From: JASMTM01 sp046483075
Lineage (GTDB): Bacteria > Thermotogota > Thermotogae > Petrotogales > Kosmotogaceae
Assembly: GCA_046483075.1 (NCBI GenBank)
Contig: JAWODV010000076.1
Coordinates: forward strand, 14,702-78,701
Length of the DNA: 64,000 nucleotides
Reading direction: 5' to 3'
Shown here: piece by piece, positions 28,212 through 36,956 of the stretch
Position numbering within the stretch: the stretch's first letter is position 1
How the letters are laid out: each line of letters starts with the position of its first letter
Made by a program: the position numbers and the translations under genes
The notes under the pieces: generated by a model
Database searches by the model: none
Seen by the model: the letters and a program-made list of their open reading frames with translations, nothing else
Told to the model about the DNA's origin: nothing

Positions 28212-29102
28212 ATGAAGCTGAAACTTAGAAGGCATGTTTTAAATCCGCTACTTTCACCAATTCCATATCATCACTGGGAATCAAAATACGTGTTTAATTG
28301 CGCTGTAGTCAAAAAAGATGAGTTATTTCACATGCTATATCGAGCTCAAGGCGAAGATATGGTTTCAAGAATTGGACATGCAGTAAGCGAAGATGGTATT
28401 CACTTTAATAGAATGGAAAAACCGGTGTTTTCCCCATCCAGGCAGGAAGAATTATTCGGAGTTGAGGATCCAAGGATCACAAAGATAGATAACAAATTCT
28501 ACATGACCTATACCGCTTATTCTCCTGAAGGAGTAAGGATATCTTTATCTGCGACAAATGACTTCATAAGATGGGAACGTTTTGGTGTAGTTATTCCCGA
28601 TATCGATAATAAGGACGCTGCTCTTTTTCCAGAAAAAATCGATGAAAGCTATGTCATGTTTCACAGGATAGAACCAGATATGTATCTTGCATTTTCAAAA
28701 GACCTTATCCATTGGGAAAACTTTGTTTCAATAGCAGGTCCCCGAAAGGGTAGTTGGGATAACTTAAAAATTGGCATTGCTGCACCTCCAATCAAGTTAG
28801 AAAAAGGCTGGTTAGTTTTATACCATGGAGTAGAAGATAAACCAAAACCCATATATAGACTTGGATTTATGCTACTTGATAAAAATGATCCGACCAGAGT
28901 CATCAGGAGAACAAAATATCCCGTATTTGAACCCGAAAAAAGCTGGGAGATCTTTGGTGGTGTGCCTAACGTTGTTTTTGCAGATGCCATGGTAGAACAT
29001 CAGGAAAAATACTATATTTATTATGGAGCTGCTGATAATCACATTGCACTCGCCACCATATCAAAACAAGATGTACTCAAATGGGTTGAGGAGGAAGAAT
29101 AA
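28212..29102 (+). CDS. GH130 mannoside phosphorylase, cytoplasmic
   Basis: A 296-residue five-bladed beta-propeller enzyme of family GH130, which phosphorolyses beta-mannosides to mannose-1-phosphate. It has the catalytic Asp in GVEDPRI, phosphate-site-type Arg/His residues (FHRIEPDM, LVLYHGVEDK), and the family C-terminal pattern WEIFGGVPNVVF. There is no signal peptide, consistent with a phosphate-dependent cytoplasmic enzyme. It follows the ABC permeases and overlaps the exported GH130 gene by one base. Linkage (beta-1,2, beta-1,4, or mannosyl-glucose) cannot be decided from sequence. Confidence 0.88.
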   Translation: MKLKLRRHVLNPLLSPIPYHHWESKYVFNCAVVKKDELFHMLYRAQGEDMVSRIGHAVSEDGIHFNRMEKPVFSPSRQEELFGVEDPRITKIDNKFYMTYTAYSPEGVRISLSATNDFIRWERFGVVIPDIDNKDAALFPEKIDESYVMFHRIEPDMYLAFSKDLIHWENFVSIAGPRKGSWDNLKIGIAAPPIKLEKGWLVLYHGVEDKPKPIYRLGFMLLDKNDPTRVIRRTKYPVFEPEKSWEIFGGVPNVVFADAMVEHQEKYYIYYGAADNHIALATISKQDVLKWVEEEE

Positions 29103-30049
29103 TGAAAACTCTCTTAGTAATTTTGCTTGTTTGTTTTTCTCTGACTGCACTGAGTTTTGATTTTGAATTTGAAAAGGTTTATGAAATTGAAAGAATTTCT
29201 GAGTTTCCAGTTCTTCTACCAGGAGGAATTGGCTTTGAGTCAAAGGCAGTTTTTAATCCAGGGGCTATCGTTATAGACGATGAAATCATGCTTATTTATA
29301 GAGCTGAAGATTGGTCGGGAGTAAACAAATGGAACGGTACCTCAAGTCTGGGACTTGCCAAAAGTGAAGATGGAATAATTTTCGAAAAAAGTAGTGAACC
29401 ACTCCTGTCACCAACTGAGGATTATGAAATCCCCGGTGGTTGTGAAGATCCAAGAATTGTAAAAATTGATGACACTTTCATTCTCACATATACCGGTTAC
29501 GATGGAATTAACGCTAAATTGTGTCTGGCATATTCAAAGGATTTTAAAACCTGGACAAAGGTTGGCCCGATTATAAAAACCGGTAGATGGTCAAAATCGG
29601 GAGCCATTATTCCTCAAAAAATTAATGGAAAATACTATATGTATTTTGGTGACAGTGCTATCTATCTGGCTACTTCAAGTAATCTCAAAGATTGGCAGGT
29701 GAATTACAGTCCTGTACTAAATCCTCGTTCAATGAATTTTGATAGCAGATTGGTTGAACCCGGTCCACCTCCATTAATTACGGATGAAGGAATACTATTG
29801 TTTTACAACAGTGCAGATTTCTCTGGTATATACAGGGTTGGTGCTGCTTTATTCGATAAAAATAACCCCGCAAAACTACTAAAAAGGACAGAAAAACCGA
29901 TTTTCGAGCCGGAACTTTCATGGGAAAAGAACGGTCAGGTTCCCAATGTTGTATTCTTTGAAGGAAGCGTTATATACAGCGACAAACTCTTTATATACTA
30001 TGGAGCAGCAGATACTTATATTGGTGCAGCTGCAATAGAATTAAACTAA
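29102..30049 (+). CDS. Exported GH130-family mannosidase/phosphorylase-like protein
   Basis: A 315-residue GH130 protein with a signal peptide (MKTLLVILLVCFSLTALS). It retains the catalytic CEDPRIVKIDD and the WEKNGQVPNVVF pattern. Phosphorolysis is not expected outside the cytoplasm, and known exported GH130 members act as hydrolases, so this one is probably a beta-mannosidase. It overlaps the cytoplasmic paralogue in a TAATG arrangement and is the last gene of the operon. The two proteins are clearly paralogous but diverged. The hydrolase assignment is inference from localisation. Confidence 0.82.
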   Translation: MKTLLVILLVCFSLTALSFDFEFEKVYEIERISEFPVLLPGGIGFESKAVFNPGAIVIDDEIMLIYRAEDWSGVNKWNGTSSLGLAKSEDGIIFEKSSEPLLSPTEDYEIPGGCEDPRIVKIDDTFILTYTGYDGINAKLCLAYSKDFKTWTKVGPIIKTGRWSKSGAIIPQKINGKYYMYFGDSAIYLATSSNLKDWQVNYSPVLNPRSMNFDSRLVEPGPPPLITDEGILLFYNSADFSGIYRVGAALFDKNNPAKLLKRTEKPIFEPELSWEKNGQVPNVVFFEGSVIYSDKLFIYYGAADTYIGAAAIELN

Positions 30050-30165
30050 ATAATAGAAGCCAGTTATAAAATCCCTATGAACTGTAAGCTTTACGCGAGA
30101 AATTACAATCAAAAAGCTAATTTAGCAAAATGTAATGCATATTTACTTTTCTAAATTTAGATATC

Positions 30166-32025
30166 TCATTTTCTATATTCGTTTTTTTGCTTTAGTTGAA
30201 AAAGCTTTACCTGTTTGGGATCAAGTAGTTCATCAACATCAACAGGATCAGGGACATAGACTCTTTTTACCTTTTGTTTTTTCCATGATACATTTTGCAA
30301 AAACATAATTTGCTTTGCACCGTTTACCATTTTTCTTAAGCGAACTGATGCATTGTCTGTTCGAAAAATATTTAAGTTCAAGTTTTTGGCAATAAAGCGA
30401 TATATTAAATACGAGAGATCGTTATCATTAACATATGGTGTTTTTCCAAGAATATATTCCAGGGGGAAATTCAAAAAGAAAACTTTCCCTTTTCTTTTTT
30501 TATTGATCACGAGCTTTTGTCCAGAATCATTAAGAGTTTTTACTTCAATATTGTCAGAACAACTAATGGGAAGAAAACTTTTTTCCCAAACATTTTCACA
30601 ATTCGATGTTAAGATATTCCAGCTCTCATCAATCAGTGAAAGCTTCAAGGTCTCATCTAATATATTGGGTAGTCCATATATTCTTTCGTGCTTGCAGTCA
30701 GTAATCTCGTTAAAATTATGCATCCATAATCCAGGTTGATTAGATGTACTTCCTTCGAAATAACTAAAATAAACGTTGCCGCCATTTTCTACGTAATTTA
30801 ATATATTTTCCCACGTTGTAGCAGAGTACTTTTTCGCACACGGGAAAATTAAAAGTTTGTATTCTTTCCAATCATCTGGGTTCTCATCAACAACATCTGC
30901 TTCCAATCCTGCTTTTATAACAAGGGTGTAACTTTGAATATAACTTAAAGCCATTTTTCTTCTGTCATCTTCACTAAAAGGAAAATCTTCATTGTAAAAT
31001 CTGGAAATCACTACAGCTACTTTTTTCTGTGGTTGTCTAACATTGTCAAATTTTTCTAAAAAACTTCCAAAATCTTCGAATTCTTTTGCAACTTTTTTCC
31101 GATTTCCTTCTGCATCAAGAATTCCGAATTTGAGCTCAAAAGGATGATGAATGTAAGGTTTCATTTCTGGATTGTTGAAATCACTCAGGCACCAGCCTAA
31201 CGATCCTTTTCCTCCAGTAAAAAATGTATTATAAAAAACCTCTCTGTAATACAGGGAAATGTTTTTATCCGATGAATGACTGGATGAAGCACCAAATTCC
31301 TCCATAATTACAGGCAAATGATATCTTTTACAAAAAGCTATTAGAAACTCCGCTATTAAGCTATGCCTATATGAGTCAGGTTCACTTATATACATATGGG
31401 GACCAAGAAAATCCACGATTTCTGAAAGTTTTTCCAGATCAAAACCATTTTGTCCACCCAGAGCATTCCAGCAACCGTCGCCAATGCCTATTGGTTTATC
31501 GGAGTCGAATTTTTTAATTGTCTGTATTAATCTTGAAGCCCACCTGTAGACCTTTTCAGGTGAAGACTCACCTCCATAAAGAGGCATTTCATTGGAAAGA
31601 AGATATCCCCAGATTGCCTTTGATTTTTTTATTTCCTTCATTATATTTCTTATAAGAAACTCCTGTTGCTTTAACATAAAAGGATCAGAATAGAGATCAC
31701 GACCATTTCTAAACCTAAAATCCCAGTTTTCCCCGGACATATGACCAACTATGAATGTTGGAATCGTTTTTAGATCATATTTTTCACACATTTTAAGAAA
31801 TTCCTTGTATCTTTCAATCCTTTTTTTATCAACTTTTTCAGGCTCTTTCATAAAACTATGACTAAAAATAAAAGAACGACATATGTTCATATGCAGTTCT
31901 TTCATGTTTTTAATCTCTTCTTCGATAATTTGGGGATTCCAGAATTTGTCTTCCCACATGAATAAAGCACCACTGCGAGACCAATAATTGATCCCTAACA
32001 GGAAGTTTTCAAAATTATTTTTCAT
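30166..32025 (-). CDS. Clan GH-A glycoside hydrolase, three-domain (beta-mannosidase/GH42- or GH164-like)
   Basis: A 619-residue protein. Residues 1-330 form a TIM barrel with the acid/base Glu in LLSNEMPLYGG and the nucleophile Glu in VIMEEFGAS, as in clan GH-A. Residues about 350-560 resemble the flavodoxin-like trimerisation domain of GH42 enzymes (VAVVISRFYNEDF, LLIFPCAKKYS, YVENGGNVYFSY), and the C-terminus is a small beta domain. This architecture is seen in GH42 beta-galactosidases and in GH164 beta-mannosidases. Lack of a signal peptide points to intracellular action. GGAGG precedes the ATG. The mannoside context favours beta-mannosidase. It is convergent with the GH130 operon. Confidence 0.75.
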   Translation of the reverse strand: MKNNFENFLLGINYWSRSGALFMWEDKFWNPQIIEEEIKNMKELHMNICRSFIFSHSFMKEPEKVDKKRIERYKEFLKMCEKYDLKTIPTFIVGHMSGENWDFRFRNGRDLYSDPFMLKQQEFLIRNIMKEIKKSKAIWGYLLSNEMPLYGGESSPEKVYRWASRLIQTIKKFDSDKPIGIGDGCWNALGGQNGFDLEKLSEIVDFLGPHMYISEPDSYRHSLIAEFLIAFCKRYHLPVIMEEFGASSSHSSDKNISLYYREVFYNTFFTGGKGSLGWCLSDFNNPEMKPYIHHPFELKFGILDAEGNRKKVAKEFEDFGSFLEKFDNVRQPQKKVAVVISRFYNEDFPFSEDDRRKMALSYIQSYTLVIKAGLEADVVDENPDDWKEYKLLIFPCAKKYSATTWENILNYVENGGNVYFSYFEGSTSNQPGLWMHNFNEITDCKHERIYGLPNILDETLKLSLIDESWNILTSNCENVWEKSFLPISCSDNIEVKTLNDSGQKLVINKKRKGKVFFLNFPLEYILGKTPYVNDNDLSYLIYRFIAKNLNLNIFRTDNASVRLRKMVNGAKQIMFLQNVSWKKQKVKRVYVPDPVDVDELLDPKQVKLFQLKQKNEYRK

Positions 32026-32060
32026 ATTCTTGCCTCCAGATCAAAGTGTTTATGTGCTTC

Positions 32061-34844
32061 TTAAGGAATATAGCCTTTCTTCAAGAAAGAGATTTTGTTT
32101 AAAGGCAAAGGTTTACAGAACAAAAAGCCCTGAGCGTAATCACAGCCAAGATTAATTAATGTCTCATTTTGATTTTCTGTTTCAACACCCTCCGCAACCG
32201 TTTTAAGTCCAAGATTTTTTGCAAGCCCTATGATCATTCTAATAATTGTTATATCAGCATTTTCTTTATCAATATTCTGAACAAAGGATTTATCAATCTT
32301 CAGATAATCGACAGGAAGCTGTTGCAGGTAACTCAGAGAGGAGTATCCTGTACCAAAGTCATCAATGTATACTTCAATGCCATTTTTTTTGAGTCTGTTT
32401 AACTTGTTTAGATTGCCTTCAAGATTTTTAAGCAAATCAGTTTCGGTTATTTCAAGGGAAAATCTCTCTCCTTCAATACCATGTACCATCAAATTTTCAA
32501 TAATATCCGCAACAATATTATCTCTCTGTAGTTCCTTAGCAGAAAGATTTATTGTTATTGGAATATGAATTCTTGATTTTCTAAGCTCGTTAAGATCTTC
32601 ACATACCCGGTTTTGGACATATTTACCAATTTTGTCAATGGAACCTGTAACCTCAGCTATTGGAATAAAAATTTCCGGTGAAACATAGCCGCGTTCAGGG
32701 TGTTTCCAGCGACATAAGGCTTCCAATCTGAATATTTTGCCGGTATTCATTTCAACTATTGGCTGATAGAAAACATCAAGTTGATTCCTTTCTTCAAACG
32801 CTTTCAAGAGATCCTGCTCCAAAGAAAGTCTTTCGGTAACATCCAGGCTCTGCTCATGTTTATAAAAACTGTAATCATTGCCCACTCTTTTTGCATGGTA
32901 CATGGCAACAGCTGCATTTCTCAACAGCGTTTGAAAATCTCTGCCATTTTCAGGGAATACAGCTATTCCAATAGAAATGGATACGCTTACAGGCTGGTTA
33001 TTTATTAGAAATGGGTTACTCATTACCCGGGAAATATTCTGCGCAATTCTCCTTGAAACATTGTAACCTGCATCTAAAAACAGTAACACAAATTCATCTG
33101 CTTCCAGTCTTACAAGAATGTCATTTTCACGTAAAAAATCCATCAATCTATTTCCAAAATCTTTTATTAAAGCATCTCCTGCGAAATGACCGAAGACCTC
33201 ATTAATGTGCCTAAATCTATTAATATCGAGCTGCATTAATGAAAATTTTCGTTCTTTTTCCTCTGCCCATGTAAGATATTCAGTGAACTTTTCTTCAAGA
33301 AAGCGCCTGTTAGGTAAGCTGGTAACGGGATCATGTGTTGCGAGGTATTTTAGCTTGGTTCTTTCTTTTTTTACTTCTTCTTCCAAAGAAATCCTTCTTA
33401 GCAATACAGACACCTGTTGCCCCAGTATCTCAGCTGTTTCGATAGCCATATCGTTAAAAGCATTCTTTTCCTTATGATTATCCAGTGAAAATATAGCAAG
33501 TATTTCGTTATCTATCACAGATGGTATGGAAAGTGTAGATTTAATAACTTTTCCTTTTCTTGCCTTTATTAATTTTTGCCGGGTTTCTTTATCTAATCTA
33601 TCATCAACTTTGTTTGGATTTACTATTCTGGGTTTACAACTCTTTCCATGCATAACTTCTTCTGGACTGAATGAAATTTCTTTAAGTATCTCCGTATCGT
33701 AATTTATAGCATCAACAAAATGATATCTGCCATCTTTTTTCTTTATAAGAAGACTGCCTGATTCCGCTCCTGGTACTATCTCTGCCGCCCTTTTCAGTAA
33801 TTCAGAGTATGTTTCTTCTGATAATTCTGAACGTAATATTTCATTAGTAGTTTCCCTTAAAATTTGATGAAGCCTGACAAAATATTCTAATCTTGATTGA
33901 TTATTTTTTTTATCAGTAATATCAATCGCAATACCACCTATAAGCGGTTCTCTATTTCCTCTATTGATAACAAATTTTTGTGAACTGTATAATCTTAATA
34001 CTCCATTTTTGTCAGGAACTTGCTCCTCACATTCTATAAGGCCGTTTTTTAAAGCCTTTCTATCATTTTCTAACAAAACATCAGCAATTTCTTTAGGATA
34101 CAAATCATGAGGTTTCTTCCCCAGTTGTCTTTCATCATGCCCAATTATTTTTTTAAAAAAGTAATTCATGAAAACGTATCTACTATTGTGATCCTTTATA
34201 AAGACCGCTGCAGGAATGTGCTCAACAAAAAGTGAAAAAAGATCTTCACCATTCCCAAGTTCTTTCCTTACCAATCTCAGAGTTCTTTCTGCATTAATCC
34301 TATTTAGTTTGAATGATACTATATCTGCTAACTCTATAAGATGGTTTTGTTCTTTACTGTCATTTGCCAGATTCCTTTTTAGAAGTACCGAAAATACTCC
34401 TTTGACAACTCCCTGATATTCAAGAGGTACACTAATTATCTCTTCTGAATTGTTTTTTCTGATTATTTCACAATCTACACTGCGCTCAACGCTTACGTAC
34501 AGATCTCTTTTCTCAATAGGATAAATGATGCATTGTGATTCTTTTTTCGAAATCATATTATTCAGAGCCTTTTTTGAATCTTTTTCCAGACCTCTATCAT
34601 ATCTATTTATAATATTGCTGTCCTTATCAATTAGAAAGGAAAAAATCCCCTGATACTTTCCAGTATCATAAAGATTGTCACAAAGTATTTTTAAAACATC
34701 CTTCTCATTATTAATTGGAACTATCTTTTGTTCAATACTACGGACAATCCTAAAATCTTTTCCTAATGTAAAGACCTTCCTTTTCTCTTTATCAGAAGAA
34801 TCTTGGTCTTTTTTGTCTTTTATGTTTTCCTCATCGCTCAACAT
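32061..34844 (-). CDS. GAF-PAS-GAF-GGDEF-EAL protein, probable c-di-GMP phosphodiesterase
   Basis: About 927 residues. Likely order: GAF (45-190), PAS (205-315, VPAAVFIKDHNSRYVFMNY), second GAF (345-490), GGDEF (505-665), EAL (685-925). The GGDEF signature is replaced by LEADEF, so cyclase activity is doubtful. The EAL domain looks intact: LEALCRWKH, NLSAKEL, EITET, DDFGTGYSS, LKIDKSF and AEGVET. It should therefore hydrolyse cyclic di-GMP, with GAF/PAS as sensors. The ATG at 34844 is preferred over GTG codons just upstream; no strong ribosome-binding site is seen. It is separated from the upstream gene by a terminator. Confidence 0.85.
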   Translation of the reverse strand: MLSDEENIKDKKDQDSSDKEKRKVFTLGKDFRIVRSIEQKIVPINNEKDVLKILCDNLYDTGKYQGIFSFLIDKDSNIINRYDRGLEKDSKKALNNMISKKESQCIIYPIEKRDLYVSVERSVDCEIIRKNNSEEIISVPLEYQGVVKGVFSVLLKRNLANDSKEQNHLIELADIVSFKLNRINAERTLRLVRKELGNGEDLFSLFVEHIPAAVFIKDHNSRYVFMNYFFKKIIGHDERQLGKKPHDLYPKEIADVLLENDRKALKNGLIECEEQVPDKNGVLRLYSSQKFVINRGNREPLIGGIAIDITDKKNNQSRLEYFVRLHQILRETTNEILRSELSEETYSELLKRAAEIVPGAESGSLLIKKKDGRYHFVDAINYDTEILKEISFSPEEVMHGKSCKPRIVNPNKVDDRLDKETRQKLIKARKGKVIKSTLSIPSVIDNEILAIFSLDNHKEKNAFNDMAIETAEILGQQVSVLLRRISLEEEVKKERTKLKYLATHDPVTSLPNRRFLEEKFTEYLTWAEEKERKFSLMQLDINRFRHINEVFGHFAGDALIKDFGNRLMDFLRENDILVRLEADEFVLLFLDAGYNVSRRIAQNISRVMSNPFLINNQPVSVSISIGIAVFPENGRDFQTLLRNAAVAMYHAKRVGNDYSFYKHEQSLDVTERLSLEQDLLKAFEERNQLDVFYQPIVEMNTGKIFRLEALCRWKHPERGYVSPEIFIPIAEVTGSIDKIGKYVQNRVCEDLNELRKSRIHIPITINLSAKELQRDNIVADIIENLMVHGIEGERFSLEITETDLLKNLEGNLNKLNRLKKNGIEVYIDDFGTGYSSLSYLQQLPVDYLKIDKSFVQNIDKENADITIIRMIIGLAKNLGLKTVAEGVETENQNETLINLGCDYAQGFLFCKPLPLNKISFLKKGYIP

Positions 34845-34880
34845 AGTACACACCACTCGTTATAAAAACGCTTAGCATTT

Positions 34881-34906
34881 AAAAAACGGCAGCTATTAAG
34901 CTGCCG
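34881..34906 (-). terminator. Rho-independent terminator of the Rnf/MEP operon
   Basis: On the minus strand an eight-bp stem (CGGCAGCT / AGCTGCCG) with a four-base loop is followed by six T residues. It comes just after the stop of the DUF4384/PEGA gene at 34921, closing the long co-directional run that begins at rnfC. Confidence 0.88.
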
Positions 34907-34920
34907 CTAAGGTTTTTGAA

Positions 34921-36000
34921 TTAGTTTAACATTGTTAGTACAACCAGTAAACCAATTAAAAGAACAACTCCTCCAATTATCATTATCAGGACATTGGTAT
35001 CTCGTTTAACTTCCTCTTTAGTTTTGTGCTGAAGTATAAAGGATGCAGTTTGAGTCTCGCCTTCCTTTACTGTAACGTTCATACTGGCAGAATGATACTC
35101 CCATTTGGAAACTTCAACTCTGTGCTGCCCCACACGAGCAAAATCTTTATAAGGTGTTGTTCCAACCATCTCGCCATCAACATAAACAGAGGCATTGGGT
35201 TCACATGTAACCTTAATATATCCATAAGGATAATTGGGTTTTAGCGTGAAATTTTTCGTTGTGTAACCCGATGAAACATGAAGCGTATCCGGTCCATAAA
35301 CCAGATCTTTATCATTTTCCAGATAAATCCAGTGATTACCAACTTCCAGATCCAGGGTTAAAGGATTACTTCCCCTTGGTAAACCATCAACATATACGGT
35401 AGCATCTCTATCAGCATTTATCTGGAGTGATCCCGTCATTGGATTGTAATTGGCAAAAAAGTAGGTAAATCCAAAGTTCCAGTTCTGGTTTGTCATGGAA
35501 TTCTGGACTACACCTTTTAGATTTTTTACATTATTTATCAGGTAGGGAAATGCAGTTGAACCAAATTGTGAAGTAACTGAATCAAGAAATGGTAAGGGCT
35601 CATCTGAAGCAATTACAAGAATTATTTCCCTACCACGGTCAGAGCTGATCTTTAAATTATAGTTTGTTGAAGCCCTATCTGTTGGCAATGAATATGTTTT
35701 TCCACCCTTCATAAAATTATTTTGATCGTATTTATTCGGGAACAGAACATCCACCCTTCCGTTGGGCATGATATCCAGAACCGCCACATAAGAATCATCA
35801 CTCACAACAAAACTCAGGTTAAGGGTATCACCGGTGTAATAGGATCCGGGCATTGATTTATCTGTGTTAACCGTCACGTTGATTGTTTTATCTGTTGGTT
35901 TTAAAAGAATGTCTCTTGGATTATAAGAAACTCCCGTAACAGAAAAAGCGTAAAGTGAAAAAGTTAAAACTAACACCGACAAAATTATCAGACGTCTCAT
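34921..36000 (-). CDS. DUF4384 and PEGA-domain exported protein with C-terminal membrane anchor
   Basis: A 359-residue protein. It has a signal peptide (MRRLIILSVLVLTFSLYAF), a DUF4384 domain (about 35-150; SYVAVLDIMPNGRVDVLFPN), and two PEGA repeats with the motifs ATVYVDGLPRG and ASVYVDGEMVGTTP. A single C-terminal transmembrane helix follows (VLIMIIGGVVLLIGLL). Such proteins are surface or envelope associated and often bind cell-wall material or serve signalling. It is 11 bases downstream of the lactate dehydrogenase gene, an odd partner. Function is unknown. Confidence 0.78.
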   Translation of the reverse strand: MRRLIILSVLVLTFSLYAFSVTGVSYNPRDILLKPTDKTINVTVNTDKSMPGSYYTGDTLNLSFVVSDDSYVAVLDIMPNGRVDVLFPNKYDQNNFMKGGKTYSLPTDRASTNYNLKISSDRGREIILVIASDEPLPFLDSVTSQFGSTAFPYLINNVKNLKGVVQNSMTNQNWNFGFTYFFANYNPMTGSLQINADRDATVYVDGLPRGSNPLTLDLEVGNHWIYLENDKDLVYGPDTLHVSSGYTTKNFTLKPNYPYGYIKVTCEPNASVYVDGEMVGTTPYKDFARVGQHRVEVSKWEYHSASMNVTVKEGETQTASFILQHKTKEEVKRDTNVLIMIIGGVVLLIGLLVVLTMLN

Positions 36001-36011
36001 AACTCCACCTC

Positions 36012-36956
36012 CTAAATAGAATTTTTTATTTTTTCAATTGCTTCACCAATTATCTCAGCTGATTTAACCAGCTTCTCTCGTTCTTCTCTGGAAATATTCA
36101 AAGGCAGTATTCTTTCAATTCCCCTGGCTCCAACAACACTTGGTACACTAAATGGAACATTTTTCATTTTATCAAATTTCTTATGTACGGTTGCAACAGT
36201 GAGAACAGAATGTTGATTTCCAGCTATGACTTCAAGAATTCTTGCAACTGCCAGACCGATTCCAAAACACGTTGATCCCTTTTTCTCGATTATCTGATAG
36301 GCTGCTTTCTTCGTCGATTCAAATATCTCTTTTAAAGCTATTTCACCGGGGCATCCTCCATTTCTACATTCCTTACAATATGATCTGATAGGCGTACCTC
36401 CAATATTTGCTGTTGACCAGCTTGCAATTTCGCTATCTCCATGTTCACCCAGGACATAGGCATGCACGCTTCTAGAATCAAGTTTGCAGTGCTGGGCAAT
36501 ATTTTGTCTGAGTCTTGCTGTATCAAGGGTTGTACCTGAACCAAAAACACGATTACGTGACAAACCGGACTTCTTCCAGGCAACCCAGGTCAATACATCA
36601 ACTGGATTTGAAACTACAAGCAGCAGTGGATTTTTGTTTCTTTTCATAACCTCAGAAACAATTTTAACCATAATGTCAGCATTGCTTTCAAGCAACTGAA
36701 GTCTGGTTTCTCCAGATTTCTGTGGTTTACCCGCTGTGATTACAACAACATCAGAGTCAGTAACGAGTTCATAGTCTCCTCCATTAATCTCCACAGGACT
36801 GGTATAAGGATTCCCATGTTTTAAATCCATTGCCTGACCTATTGCCAGTTCTTTGTTAATATCTATAAGATTAATCCTACCTGCTACTCCTTTTATCATG
36901 GAGGCGTATGCTATTGAAGAACCTACCATTCCTGCTCCTATGATAGAAATATTCAA
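36012..36956 (-). CDS. ldh: L-lactate dehydrogenase
   Basis: A 314-residue NAD-dependent dehydrogenase converting pyruvate to lactate. It has the Rossmann start (ISIIGAGMVGSSIA), the substrate loop with Gln in GKPQKSGETR (Gln rather than Arg favours lactate over malate), and catalytic LGEHGDSE. After the HGDS motif it carries a Cys-rich insert, CKECRNGGC, whose role is unknown. The start codon overlaps the ispG stop (ATGA), so it is the penultimate gene of the operon. Regulation by fructose-1,6-bisphosphate is possible but not visible. Confidence 0.9.
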   Translation of the reverse strand: MNISIIGAGMVGSSIAYASMIKGVAGRINLIDINKELAIGQAMDLKHGNPYTSPVEINGGDYELVTDSDVVVITAGKPQKSGETRLQLLESNADIMVKIVSEVMKRNKNPLLLVVSNPVDVLTWVAWKKSGLSRNRVFGSGTTLDTARLRQNIAQHCKLDSRSVHAYVLGEHGDSEIASWSTANIGGTPIRSYCKECRNGGCPGEIALKEIFESTKKAAYQIIEKKGSTCFGIGLAVARILEVIAGNQHSVLTVATVHKKFDKMKNVPFSVPSVVGARGIERILPLNISREEREKLVKSAEIIGEAIEKIKNSI

